DNA of 32,257 bases from Hyphomonadaceae bacterium (GTDB lineage Bacteria; Pseudomonadota; Alphaproteobacteria; Caulobacterales; Hyphomonadaceae): assembly GCA_030697555.1 (NCBI GenBank), contig JAUYPV010000052.1, positions 1-32,257 on the forward strand, read 5' to 3'. Positions 16,114 to 24,190 of this stretch are shown here, piece by piece. The stretch's first letter is position 1, and each line of letters begins with the position of its first letter. A model generated the notes under the pieces. The model did not search any database. It saw only the letters and a list, made by a program, of their open reading frames with translations, and was not told where the DNA came from. The position numbers were made by a program, and so were the translations under genes.

Positions 16114-19100
16114 TCAGAGCAGTCCGCTCATGTCCTTGAGCAGGTTCTTCACTGCCATCAGCCGGCTCGGCGCGTCCGGCCACGCGCCGTTCGCCACCAG
16201 CTTCATGTCGGGGCGCAGCTTCAGCATGTTCGGCCGTTTCTGCACATAGGAAATCAGCTTGGCCCCATCGAGCGGCGCATTGGGCCGGAACGCCAGCAGC
16301 GCGCCTTTCGGCCCGGCGGAAACCTTCGCCACGCCGAGTTTCTTGCAAAGAATTTTCACCGCGGTGATCTCGAGCAGCTGTTTCGTTTCATCCGGCAGTG
16401 GCCCGAAGCGGTCGATCAACTCCGCGGCAAACGCCTCGCGCTCGCCGTCGTCGACAAGATCAGCCAGGCGCCGATAGAGGGACAGCCGCGTCGACAGGTC
16501 CTCGACATAGGCTTCCGGGATCAGCACCGCCGCGCCGATATCGATCTGCGGCGACCAGTCGTCCGCCACTTCGTGCCCATCGAGGGTCTCGCCAGAGCGC
16601 AGCGCCTTCACCGCATCCTCCAGCATCTGCTGGTAGAGCTCGACGCCAACCTCGCGAATATGTCCGCTTTGCTCCTCGCCCAGCAGGTTGCCGCCGCCGC
16701 GCATGTCGAGGTCGTGGCTCGCCAGCATGAAACCCGCGCCGAGGCTGTCGAGCGACTGCAGCACTTTCAGCCGCTTCGAAGCGCCATCGGTCAGCGCCTC
16801 CTCCTCGGGTGTCGTCAGAAATGCATAGGCGCGCAGCTTCGCCCGCCCCACACGCCCGCGAAGCTGGTAGAGCTGCGCCAGCCCGAACATGTCCGCCCGG
16901 TGAACCACCAGCGTGTTGGCGCGCGGAATATCCAGCCCCGACTCCACAATGGTCGTCGACAGCAGCACATCCGCCTTGCCGTCATAGAAGGCCGCCATCG
17001 CGTCTTCCAGCTCGGTCGGCGTCATCTGTCCGTGGGCCACCAGCATCTTCACCTCTGGCACCTGCTCGTGCAGGAACCGCTCAAGGAACGGCAGGTCCGC
17101 AACCTTCGGCGCCACGAAATACGTCTGCCCGCCGCGATAATGCTCGCGCAGCAGAGCCTCGCGGATGGTCACCGGATCGAACTCGACCACGTAGGTCCGC
17201 ACCGCCAGCCGGTCGATCGGCGGCGTTGCGATGATCGACAGGTCGCGAATGCCGGTGAGGGCCATCTGCAGCGTGCGCGGGATCGGCGTCGCCGACAGCG
17301 TCAGCACGTGCACATCGGCCTTCAGCTCCTTCAGCCGTTCCTTGTGCTTCACGCCAAAGCGCTGCTCCTCGTCCACGACGATGAGCCCGAGGCGCTTGAA
17401 GTCGATGGTCTTCGACAGCAAGGCGTGCGTGCCGATCACGACATCGAGCTCGCCATTGTTGATCTGTTCGCGCGTCTCCGCCGCTTCCTTGGCCGAAACG
17501 AAGCGCGACAGCTGCTTCACCTTGATGGGCCAGCCGGCGAACCGCTCAGAGAATGTCTGAAAATGCTGGCGCGACAGGAGCGTCGTCGGTGCGATCACCG
17601 CGACCTGCAGCCCGGTCATTGCCACGAGGAAGGCCGCCCGCAGCGCCACTTCGGTTTTGCCGAAGCCGACGTCGCCGCAGATCAGGCGATCCATCGGCTT
17701 GCCTGAGGTGAGGTCCTTCACCACGTCCTCAATGGCGGAAAGTTGGTCGTCTGTCTCTTCGTAGGGGAAGCGCGCAGCGAATTCGCGGAACACACCTTCG
17801 GAGGAATCCATCTTTGGCGCGCGCTTCATCTCGCGCTCGGCGGCGAGCCGGATCAGCTCGTCCGCCATGTCCATGATTTTCTTCTTGGCCCGCGCCTTGC
17901 GCGACTGCCATCCGCCGCCGCCCAGCCGATCGAGGGCGCCCTCGCCGCTCTCCGAGCCATAGCGCGAGATCAGTTCGACGTTCTCGACGGGCAGCAGGAT
18001 CTTGTCGCCGCCTGCGTAGATCAACTCGAGACAGTCATGCGGCGCCTCGTTCACCGTGACGGTCTTGAGGCCGTCATATCGGCCTACGCCGTGCTCGACG
18101 TGGACAATCAGGTCTCCCGCCGACAGCGCCGCAGCCTCCGCGATCGCCGCCGCCGCCGACTTCCGCTTCCTCGGGCGCGCCAGCTTGTCGCCCAGCATGT
18201 CCTGTTCGGAGATGATGACGAGATCGTCGTCCTCGAACCCCGTCTCGACCGCCAGCTCCGCCACCGACACGAGCTTGGATGTCGCCTCCGGCCAGGACGC
18301 GATCAGCCGCGCGTCCTTTATCCCGTGATCTTCGAGGATGCCCGTCAGCCGGCTCGCCGAGCCCGTGCTCCACGCCGCGATGATGACGCGCTTGCCCTGC
18401 GCCTGCCGCTCCCGCACATGGCGCACGACCGCATCGAACAGGTTGGCCGACGGATCGGCCCGCTCCAACACGAAGCTCCGCCCCTGCTTCGCCCGGCCAT
18501 GCAGACCCTCTGTCTTCTCCGGAGCATTCTGCGTCGTGAACGTCGCCGTCGCCCGCGAGGTGAGCGCCTCGCCCAGCTCCTTCGGCGTCAAGTACAACCG
18601 CTCCGGCGGCAGGACGTGCGCCGTCACGCCACCGGCGGCCGAAGACCTTCGCACTTCGTAGTATTCTTCCGCCTGCGCGATCCGCTCGCTCGCCGCTTCC
18701 GCCGCAGCAGCATCGAGCCCGACGAGCGCATCGGCGCCCGCATAGTCGAACAGCGTCTCCAGCTTTTCGTAGAACAGCGGCAACCACTGTTCCACGCCCT
18801 GCCGCCGGATACGCTCCCGCGCGGATTCATAAGTCGGGTCCCCGCCCGGCGATCCGAACGCCGAAAGGAAATTCTTCCGTAACAGCGACAACGCCTCATC
18901 CGAGAAGTCGATCTCGCTCACAGGCGCGAGCACGATCTCCTTCAGCGGCGCGGTAGACCGCTGCGACTCCGGATCGAAATACTTCGCCGCCTCCAGCTCG
19001 TCACCGAAAAAGTCGAGCCGCACCGGCTCGATCATTCCCGCCGGGAAGATGTCCACGATCCCACCCCGGATCGAATACTCGCCCCGCTCGCGCACTGTCG

Positions 19101-19560
19101 AAGCGCGTACGTACCCGTTGATGGCCAGATACCGGTTGATCTTGTCTACCGGTACGCTCCCACCGACACGCGCCACGAAGGCCGCCGCCGCCATGTGCTT
19201 TCTCGGCGGCACACGCTGCGCCACGGCGGACGATGTCGTCACCACCAGCATGGGCGCAGGCCCGCGCCCCGCCAGCCGCGCCAGCGCTCCACACCTCTGC
19301 GCTGCGATCGCTGGGCTCGGGCTCATCCGGTCGTAAGGCAGGCAATCCCACGCCGGCAGGCTCACCACGTCGAGCTGGGGGACAAAGAACCGCGCCGCCG
19401 AAGCGGCCGCCGCCGCATACCGGTCGTCCCGCGCGATGTAGAGCCCGACCCCGCCACGTTTCAGCGTCGCTTCCGCAAACAGGCGCACGTCCGCGATGAA
19501 CGGGGTCTCGAACACCCGAACCGGCTTCGTCTGGCTGGCAATCGCGTCCCAGACTCTCAA
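16114..19560 (-). CDS. mfd: Transcription-repair coupling factor
   Basis: This 1148-aa SF2 translocase removes RNA polymerase stalled at lesions and recruits UvrA. The N-terminal UvrB-like region spans about 1-340. The RNA-polymerase-interacting domain includes IVHVEHGVGRYDGL (485-498). The ATPase motor has Walker A GDVGFGKT (629-636), DEEQ (730-733), SATPIPRT, and motif VI in QLRGRVGRA. The C-terminal TRCF domain ends at ...LKDMSGLL. Length is normal. The start is a TTG at 19560; no ATG, GTG or TTG exists upstream in frame for many codons. The start codon lies inside a perfect 14-bp tandem duplication that also provides GAGAG about 7 nt upstream. Confidence 0.97.
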   Translation of the reverse strand: MRVWDAIASQTKPVRVFETPFIADVRLFAEATLKRGGVGLYIARDDRYAAAAASAARFFVPQLDVVSLPAWDCLPYDRMSPSPAIAAQRCGALARLAGRGPAPMLVVTTSSAVAQRVPPRKHMAAAAFVARVGGSVPVDKINRYLAINGYVRASTVRERGEYSIRGGIVDIFPAGMIEPVRLDFFGDELEAAKYFDPESQRSTAPLKEIVLAPVSEIDFSDEALSLLRKNFLSAFGSPGGDPTYESARERIRRQGVEQWLPLFYEKLETLFDYAGADALVGLDAAAAEAASERIAQAEEYYEVRRSSAAGGVTAHVLPPERLYLTPKELGEALTSRATATFTTQNAPEKTEGLHGRAKQGRSFVLERADPSANLFDAVVRHVRERQAQGKRVIIAAWSTGSASRLTGILEDHGIKDARLIASWPEATSKLVSVAELAVETGFEDDDLVIISEQDMLGDKLARPRKRKSAAAAIAEAAALSAGDLIVHVEHGVGRYDGLKTVTVNEAPHDCLELIYAGGDKILLPVENVELISRYGSESGEGALDRLGGGGWQSRKARAKKKIMDMADELIRLAAEREMKRAPKMDSSEGVFREFAARFPYEETDDQLSAIEDVVKDLTSGKPMDRLICGDVGFGKTEVALRAAFLVAMTGLQVAVIAPTTLLSRQHFQTFSERFAGWPIKVKQLSRFVSAKEAAETREQINNGELDVVIGTHALLSKTIDFKRLGLIVVDEEQRFGVKHKERLKELKADVHVLTLSATPIPRTLQMALTGIRDLSIIATPPIDRLAVRTYVVEFDPVTIREALLREHYRGGQTYFVAPKVADLPFLERFLHEQVPEVKMLVAHGQMTPTELEDAMAAFYDGKADVLLSTTIVESGLDIPRANTLVVHRADMFGLAQLYQLRGRVGRAKLRAYAFLTTPEEEALTDGASKRLKVLQSLDSLGAGFMLASHDLDMRGGGNLLGEEQSGHIREVGVELYQQMLEDAVKALRSGETLDGHEVADDWSPQIDIGAAVLIPEAYVEDLSTRLSLYRRLADLVDDGEREAFAAELIDRFGPLPDETKQLLEITAVKILCKKLGVAKVSAGPKGALLAFRPNAPLDGAKLISYVQKRPNMLKLRPDMKLVANGAWPDAPSRLMAVKNLLKDMSGLL

Positions 19561-19581
19561 GGAATGGCTCTCAAGGAATGG
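19554..19581. repeat. Perfect 14-bp tandem duplication at the mfd start
   Basis: CTCTCAAGGAATGG occurs twice back to back (19554-19567 and 19568-19581). On the minus strand each copy reads CCATTCCTTGAGAG, so each carries a TTG and a GAGAG. The downstream copy provides the mfd TTG start and the upstream copy places GAGAG at Shine-Dalgarno distance. Confidence 0.95.
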
Positions 19582-19662
19582 CCCGCATTCTAACTCGCAC
19601 TCAAAGGAATCGCTTACCCATCCGGGCGCTCGTTTGAGCGTCCAGACCGCAGCGTGGTTCCG

Positions 19663-19929
19663 TTATGTGGGTGCGGAATATCGGAATGAAAGCAGGAGGT
19701 CGAGAACTTCCGAACGCTGATTTTCGTTTGGCGCGCCACGCCCCATGATCCAGTCGAAAACGAACTGGTCCGGGATATCCAGCACCGCTTCAAACTGGTC
19801 GAGCTGACGCGCATCCAACGTGGCCAGGTGCGCCTCAGTGAACTGCTGCATATAGAGGTCCAGTTCCCGGAATCCGCGCCGGCTCGCCCGAAAAGCTAGT
19901 TTGCGCCGCCACGTCTCAAGATCGTCCAT
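19663..19929 (-). CDS. sdhE: Succinate dehydrogenase assembly factor SdhE (YgfY/SDH5 family)
   Basis: This 88-aa helical cytoplasmic protein promotes covalent FAD attachment to SdhA, and so maturation of complex II. The diagnostic RGxxE motif is Arg18-Gly19-Phe-Arg-Glu22, within RRGFRELDLYM. The rest matches the family in length and helix pattern (DARQLDQFEAVLDIPDQ, then FDWIMGRG). The ATG at 19929 has only a weak purine stretch upstream. It sits 102 bp upstream of mfd on the same strand, and recG is nearby on the other strand, an arrangement often seen in alphaproteobacteria. Confidence 0.94.
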   Translation of the reverse strand: MDDLETWRRKLAFRASRRGFRELDLYMQQFTEAHLATLDARQLDQFEAVLDIPDQFVFDWIMGRGAPNENQRSEVLDLLLSFRYSAPT

Positions 19930-19973
19930 ACCGCTACCACTTTTTGCCGCGTCGGAGGCCAGCCGCCATCGGC

Positions 19974-20459
19974 CTACTGTTGTTCCAGCCGCCAGCGCTC
20001 CGTCTCCTTGGCGATCTCCTCAGACGTACATTCGCCGGCAAGGCTGGCGTCGGCATTGGCCGAGACGCTGGCAGGAATGAAGCCCATCACCGTGGCCGAA
20101 CCCTTGGCGCGGATGACCATCGACCTGTCGGACGCCGCGAGCGTCGCGTCCGCCCTGATCGGCAGATCGCCTTTGCAGATCAGCTTGAAGCTGTAACCGT
20201 CCGGGATCGGTGCGACCTTGTCGACCGTGCAATCTTCGTCGAGGTCACGGGCAAGCTCCGAGAGCTTCACCTTGGCCTTCTGCGGGATGAGGCATTCGAG
20301 GTTTTCATCCTTGCTGTTGATGAAACCGATCACGGTGGTGGACTGCTTCCAGGTCCACTTGCCCGGCAGCACCTCAACTTCGCCATCCTTGGCCTGCTGC
20401 GCACTGGCTGCCGCACAAGCAGCCATCAGCGCAATGCCAGCAGATAGTGCCAACCTCAT
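19974..20459 (-). CDS. DUF3617-like secreted protein
   Basis: This 161-aa protein has a signal peptide (MRLALSAGIALMAACAAASA) and a mature domain beginning QQAKDGEVEVLPGKWTWKQS. The PGKW element, three paired cysteine contexts (LECLIP, EDCTVD, LICKGD) and the later GECTSEE fit the DUF3617 periplasmic family, whose function is unknown. The start is fixed by GAGGGG, 6 nt before the ATG at 20459; the ATG two codons earlier would sit directly against that Shine-Dalgarno. The frame extends further upstream without coding character. It is followed by sdhE 44 bp later and diverges from the six-TM gene. Confidence 0.7.
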   Translation of the reverse strand: MRLALSAGIALMAACAAASAQQAKDGEVEVLPGKWTWKQSTTVIGFINSKDENLECLIPQKAKVKLSELARDLDEDCTVDKVAPIPDGYSFKLICKGDLPIRADATLAASDRSMVIRAKGSATVMGFIPASVSANADASLAGECTSEEIAKETERWRLEQQ

Positions 20460-20623
20460 ATGCATCCCCTCAAGGCGGCGCCCCTTGTTACTCGCGCGAA
20501 GCGTTAGTGTTTCTGTACCGAACTCCGGGCTTAGCCTCCACAGGCCTATAGAGCATCTGGCCGTCCGCTGGAATGCGTCACCGCAACCGCTTATCATCCC
20601 ACCGTAAATCGCGCGGAGACGGC

Positions 20624-21205
20624 ATGTCATCCTTCGAATTCTTCACCGTCCTCCTCTCCTTTGTCGTGTCGATCGGCGTGGCGCATCTGCTGCAGACCGT
20701 CGCCCAGCTGATACAGGAGCATGACCGTGTACGTTTCTCGCTCACCTGGGCTCTCTGGGCCGGCGCGATCTTCAACCTCCAGGTCACCTTCTGGCTGAGA
20801 TCGTGGGTCTATCACGAGCAATTCACGCTTCGTACTGAAACGTCTGTCCCGCCGCTCGTGCTCGCCATCATTGCTTTCCTCACATGCGGCCTCGTGGCGC
20901 CCCGCGTCCGTGAAACCGGAGAGATCGACCTGCGCGTCTTCCATGAAGAGGACGGCAGGAAATACCAGATCGCCTATGCCGCGTTCATGCTGGTTGCGAT
21001 CGTACAGGGCATCCTGATGGCCGATATCGCCAGCGAGGAGCTGCCAGCGAACAAGCTTCTGACCGATTCACTCGTGCAGGCCATGTTTGCCGTCATGGCG
21101 ATTCTGGCTGCGGTCTTCCACCGCGTCCGTTGGCTGCAGGTCGGCGTCCCCGCGCTCTTTATCGCCTTCGCACTCGGCTTCTATCACCGCATGATGGATC
21201 CGTGA
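20624..21205 (+). CDS. Six-TM integral membrane protein, function unknown
   Basis: This 193-aa, strongly hydrophobic protein has about six predicted membrane helices: around residues 5-26 (FFTVLLSFVVSIGVAHLLQ), 38-58 (WALWAGAIFNLQVTFWL), 75-92 (PPLVLAIIAFLTCGLVA), 113-132, 143-165 and 171-187. The N-terminal FEFFTVLLSFVVSIGVAHLL pattern recurs in a widespread uncharacterised bacterial family that I cannot name. No catalytic motif is evident. I start at the ATG at 20624, with GGAG 5-6 nt upstream, rather than at an upstream ATG at 20573 whose extension is basic and non-hydrophobic. It lies 63 bp before recG on the same strand and may be co-transcribed with it. Confidence 0.8.
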   Translation: MSSFEFFTVLLSFVVSIGVAHLLQTVAQLIQEHDRVRFSLTWALWAGAIFNLQVTFWLRSWVYHEQFTLRTETSVPPLVLAIIAFLTCGLVAPRVRETGEIDLRVFHEEDGRKYQIAYAAFMLVAIVQGILMADIASEELPANKLLTDSLVQAMFAVMAILAAVFHRVRWLQVGVPALFIAFALGFYHRMMDP

Positions 21206-21268
21206 GCCCCGCTCACAGGCAGCTAGGCCCCTGCCCCGACTCTCTCAATTACGCTAACCTGCGAAACA

Positions 21269-23350
21269 ATGCGCGACCCGATCCTCTATCCCTTCTACGC
21301 CGACATTGGCAGCCTTCCGGGCGTCGGCCCGAAGGTGAAGCCCGTGCTCGCTCGCCTCATCGGCGGAGAGACCCTGCTCGACCTCATCTTCCACCTGCCT
21401 GTGAGCTGGATCGACCGCCGCAACCGCGCCACCATCGACAGCGTGCAGATTGGTGAAGTCGCCACCGTCACCGGCGTTGTCGACAAGCTCGACCACGCCC
21501 GCAACAAGCTCCCGGCCCGCGTCCGCCTGCGCGACGACACGGGCTTCATCACACTCTCCTACTTCCACGCCAACAAGCAGTGGCTGGAGCGCACCTTCAA
21601 GATCGGCGAGTCCGTCATCGCCTCCGGCACGGTCGGCGAATACCAGGGCGCCCGCCAGATGGCGCACCCCGACCACGTCGTCCCCGCCGACGGCGATGCT
21701 GATCTTCCAGAGGTCGAACCCGTCTATCCGATGACGGCCAACCTCACCGCCAAGGCTCTGCGCAAATTCATGGCCGCCGCCCTCGAGAAAGTCCCAGACC
21801 TGGACGAGTGGATCGACCCGCACCTCCTCGCCCGCAATCACTGGCCCACCTTCAACCAGGCGCTGCTCCGCCTGCACCAGCCGAAAGTCTACGATCCCGA
21901 CGGCTTCCACATCGCCCGCCAGCGTCTCGCCTACGACGAAGCCCTCGCCCGTGAGATGGCGATGGGCCAGGCCCGCCTCGCCCGCGAACGCCGCCACGCC
22001 CCCGCCATCCCCCGCGCCCTCGGCGCCGAGCGCAGCATCGTCGAAGCGCTCCCCTTCAAGCCCACCCGCGCCCAGCTCGACGCCTATTCCGATGTCGCCA
22101 TCGACATGGGCCGCCCCATCCCGATGCGCCGCATGATCCAGGGCGATGTCGGCTCCGGCAAGACGCTCGTCGCCGCGCTGGCAGCCGCACAGGTCGGCGC
22201 CGGCGGCGGCATCACCGCGTTCATGTCTCCCACCGAAGTCCTTGCGCGTCAGCAGGCCGAAGCCGTAGGCCGCTTCCTCAAACCCGTCGGCATGCGCGTC
22301 GCCGCACTCACCGGCCGCGACAAGGGCGCTACGCGCGAAAAGATTCTCGACGATGTCCGCGCCGGAAAGATCCAGGTCCTCTCAGGCACTCAGGCGCTCT
22401 ACCAGTCCGACGTCGATCTCCCCGACCTCGCCCTCGTCGTCATTGATGAACAGCACCGCTTCGGCGTCACCGACCGCTTAAAGCTGACGGCGAAGGGCCA
22501 GTCGCCCCACATGCTGGTCATGTCCGCCACGCCCATTCCGCGCACCATGGCGCTCGCCGTCCACGGCGATCTCGACATCTCGATGATCCGCGAGAAGCCC
22601 GCCAACCGCCAGGAAGTCACCACCGCCGCAGTCCCCGACACGCGCATTGACGAGGTCATCGCCGCCGTCTCCCGCGCCGTCGATCGCGGCGAGCGCGCCT
22701 TCTGGATCTGCCCCGCCGTCGATTCAGAAGACGCCGGCGACGCCTCCGCCATCCAGCGCCGCGACGTGCTCTCCAGCCATGTCCGCGCACCCGTCGAACT
22801 CGTCCACGCCCGCATGCCGCCGCCCGACCGCGACACCGCCCTCGAACGCTTCCGCGCCGGCGAGGCCGGTGTCCTCGTCGCCACCACCGTGATCGAAGTC
22901 GGCATCGATGTCCCCGAAGCCACCATCATGGTGATCGAACACGCCGAGAAATTCGGCCTCGCCCAGCTCCACCAGCTGCGCGGCCGCGTCGGGCGCGGCG
23001 ACAAGGCCTCGAGCTGCCTGCTGCTCTATCAGACCCCGCTCACCGAAGGCGGCAAGGAACGCCTCGATATCCTCCGCAAGTCCACCGACGGTTTCGAAAT
23101 CGCCGAAGCCGATTTCCGCCTCCGCGGCCCCGGCGACCTCCTCGGCCTCCGCCAGTCCGGCCTCCCCACCTTCCGCGTCCTCGACATCACGCAGGACACA
23201 CCCCTCATCGAGACCGCCCGCACCGACGCGAAATCCATCCTCATGGCCGACCCGCAGCTCGAAGGCGCCCGCGGGCAAGCCGTCCGAAAAGCACGAGACC
23301 TCTTCGCGCCGAGAATCGCCTCGACACTCCCCGAGACCGTGGAAGATTGA
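21269..23350 (+). CDS. recG: ATP-dependent DNA helicase RecG
   Basis: This 693-aa SF2 helicase remodels stalled replication forks and branch-migrates Holliday junctions. The N-terminal wedge/OB region contains LPGVGPKVKPVLARL and the fork-binding beta-barrel (about 60-150). The motor shows Walker A GDVGSGKT (292-299), DEQH (393-396), SATPIPRT and QLRGRVGRG, followed by RLRGPGDLLGLRQSG near the C-terminus. Length is normal. The ATG at 21269 has a weak Shine-Dalgarno. It shares a motor architecture with mfd on the opposite strand, but the two are clearly distinct proteins. Confidence 0.98.
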   Translation: MRDPILYPFYADIGSLPGVGPKVKPVLARLIGGETLLDLIFHLPVSWIDRRNRATIDSVQIGEVATVTGVVDKLDHARNKLPARVRLRDDTGFITLSYFHANKQWLERTFKIGESVIASGTVGEYQGARQMAHPDHVVPADGDADLPEVEPVYPMTANLTAKALRKFMAAALEKVPDLDEWIDPHLLARNHWPTFNQALLRLHQPKVYDPDGFHIARQRLAYDEALAREMAMGQARLARERRHAPAIPRALGAERSIVEALPFKPTRAQLDAYSDVAIDMGRPIPMRRMIQGDVGSGKTLVAALAAAQVGAGGGITAFMSPTEVLARQQAEAVGRFLKPVGMRVAALTGRDKGATREKILDDVRAGKIQVLSGTQALYQSDVDLPDLALVVIDEQHRFGVTDRLKLTAKGQSPHMLVMSATPIPRTMALAVHGDLDISMIREKPANRQEVTTAAVPDTRIDEVIAAVSRAVDRGERAFWICPAVDSEDAGDASAIQRRDVLSSHVRAPVELVHARMPPPDRDTALERFRAGEAGVLVATTVIEVGIDVPEATIMVIEHAEKFGLAQLHQLRGRVGRGDKASSCLLLYQTPLTEGGKERLDILRKSTDGFEIAEADFRLRGPGDLLGLRQSGLPTFRVLDITQDTPLIETARTDAKSILMADPQLEGARGQAVRKARDLFAPRIASTLPETVED

Positions 23351-23468
23351 AGGCCGGTCGCGCTTCTTTGGAGCGCCAGCCTGAGCGCTGAAGGCACACG
23401 CGGACTTCGCTTGACAGCGCGACCTCAGCCCGACCAATTGGCGCGTCCGTTCGGGGAGACGTCGGGGC
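23351..23468. other. recG to DUF6644-like gene spacer with dyad symmetry
   Basis: The 118-bp gap contains GGTCGCGC (23356-23363) complementary to GCGCGACC (23417-23424), enclosing an inner AGCGC/GCGCT pair (23372-23376, 23385-23389). A perfect TTGACA occurs at 23411-23416 but without a convincing -10 box at 16-18 nt. It may hold a promoter for the downstream membrane genes or a partial terminator for recG. Confidence 0.35.
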
Positions 23469-24188
23469 TTGTTTCACGATCTGCTTCAATGGCTGCAGGA
23501 TGTGCCCGGCGCCACGGATGGCGATCCGGCGACATCGTGGAGTCAGCAGTTCGCAGGCTCGCTCCACCTCTGGGCGCTGACCGAGGGCACGCACGTCCTC
23601 TCGCTCATACTGTTCGCCGGCACCATCCTGATGGTCGACCTGCGCATGCTCGGCATCGCATTTCGCAGCGTCCCGTATTCGACGCTGAACAACCGGGTCC
23701 TGCCGCTCACCATCGCCGGTTTCGCCCTCGCCACCGTCACCGGCGTGCTGCTGTTCCTCTCGAACCCGGTGCACTACTACCATTCGGTCTTCTTCCGCGC
23801 GAAGGTCATCTTCATCCTCGTGGCGGCGGCGAACATCTTCTGGTTCCACTATCGCGTGCAGAAGAACCTCGCCGAATGGGACACCCGCCCCAGCCCGCCT
23901 CTCGCGGTCAAGCTCGCCGCCGGCGTGTCGATTTCGGCATGGATCCTGGTCATCGTCTTCGGCCGCCTGATGGCTCTGTCGTTCTTCGAATGCGAGAACA
24001 TGCCCAAGGGAACATTCGGCTACGCCTTCGCCGAATGCGAGCCCGTGATGCGCGGCATAGAGGAACTGGAAGCGCAGGCGGCGGAGGAAGAAGCCGCTGC
24101 TGCTGAAGAATCGACAGAAGAAAGCGAACCCGCGGAAGACCCCGCGCCCGCCGAAGAAGCTCCCGCGCAACAAGAGCCGGAAGAGTAA
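23469..24188 (+). CDS. DUF6644-like membrane protein with acidic C-terminal tail
   Basis: This 239-aa protein has about five hydrophobic segments between residues 30 and 185, including THVLSLILFAGTILMVDLRM, a Pro-flanked loop with NPVHYYHS, and a helix before FFECENMPKG. The last 45 residues are almost entirely Glu/Ala/Pro, an acidic low-complexity tail. The TH-x-L-x-L...GT-x-L-x-x-DLR-x-LG pattern suggests the uncharacterised DUF6644 family (from memory). The start appears to be a TTG at 23469: the frame has a stop at 23412 and no ATG or GTG between. The second gene follows 2 bp after its stop, so the pair form one unit. Confidence 0.7.
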   Translation: MFHDLLQWLQDVPGATDGDPATSWSQQFAGSLHLWALTEGTHVLSLILFAGTILMVDLRMLGIAFRSVPYSTLNNRVLPLTIAGFALATVTGVLLFLSNPVHYYHSVFFRAKVIFILVAAANIFWFHYRVQKNLAEWDTRPSPPLAVKLAAGVSISAWILVIVFGRLMALSFFECENMPKGTFGYAFAECEPVMRGIEELEAQAAEEEAAAAEESTEESEPAEDPAPAEEAPAQQEPEE

Positions 24189-24190
24189 CG

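Noticed and set aside
16573-18882. Two long plus-strand frames (about 377 codons each) opposite mfd
   Set aside because: Compositionally typical antisense shadows (Arg/His/Gln-rich) across an intact mfd; no ribosome-binding site or motif.
16114-23350. Similarity between the Mfd and RecG motors as a gene duplication in this locus
   Set aside because: Both belong to an ancient shared SF2 subfamily and are distinct, full-length orthologues; their proximity is common in alphaproteobacteria.
21254-23437. Long minus-strand frames opposite recG
   Set aside because: They cover the conserved recG motor on the other strand and their products are low-complexity Gly/Ala/Val/Glu; no supporting signal.
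23411-23439. TTGACA as a strong sigma-70 promoter for the DUF6644-like pair
   Set aside because: The -35 is perfect but no acceptable -10 occurs at 15-18 nt and no GCTANAWC follows at 10-14 nt.
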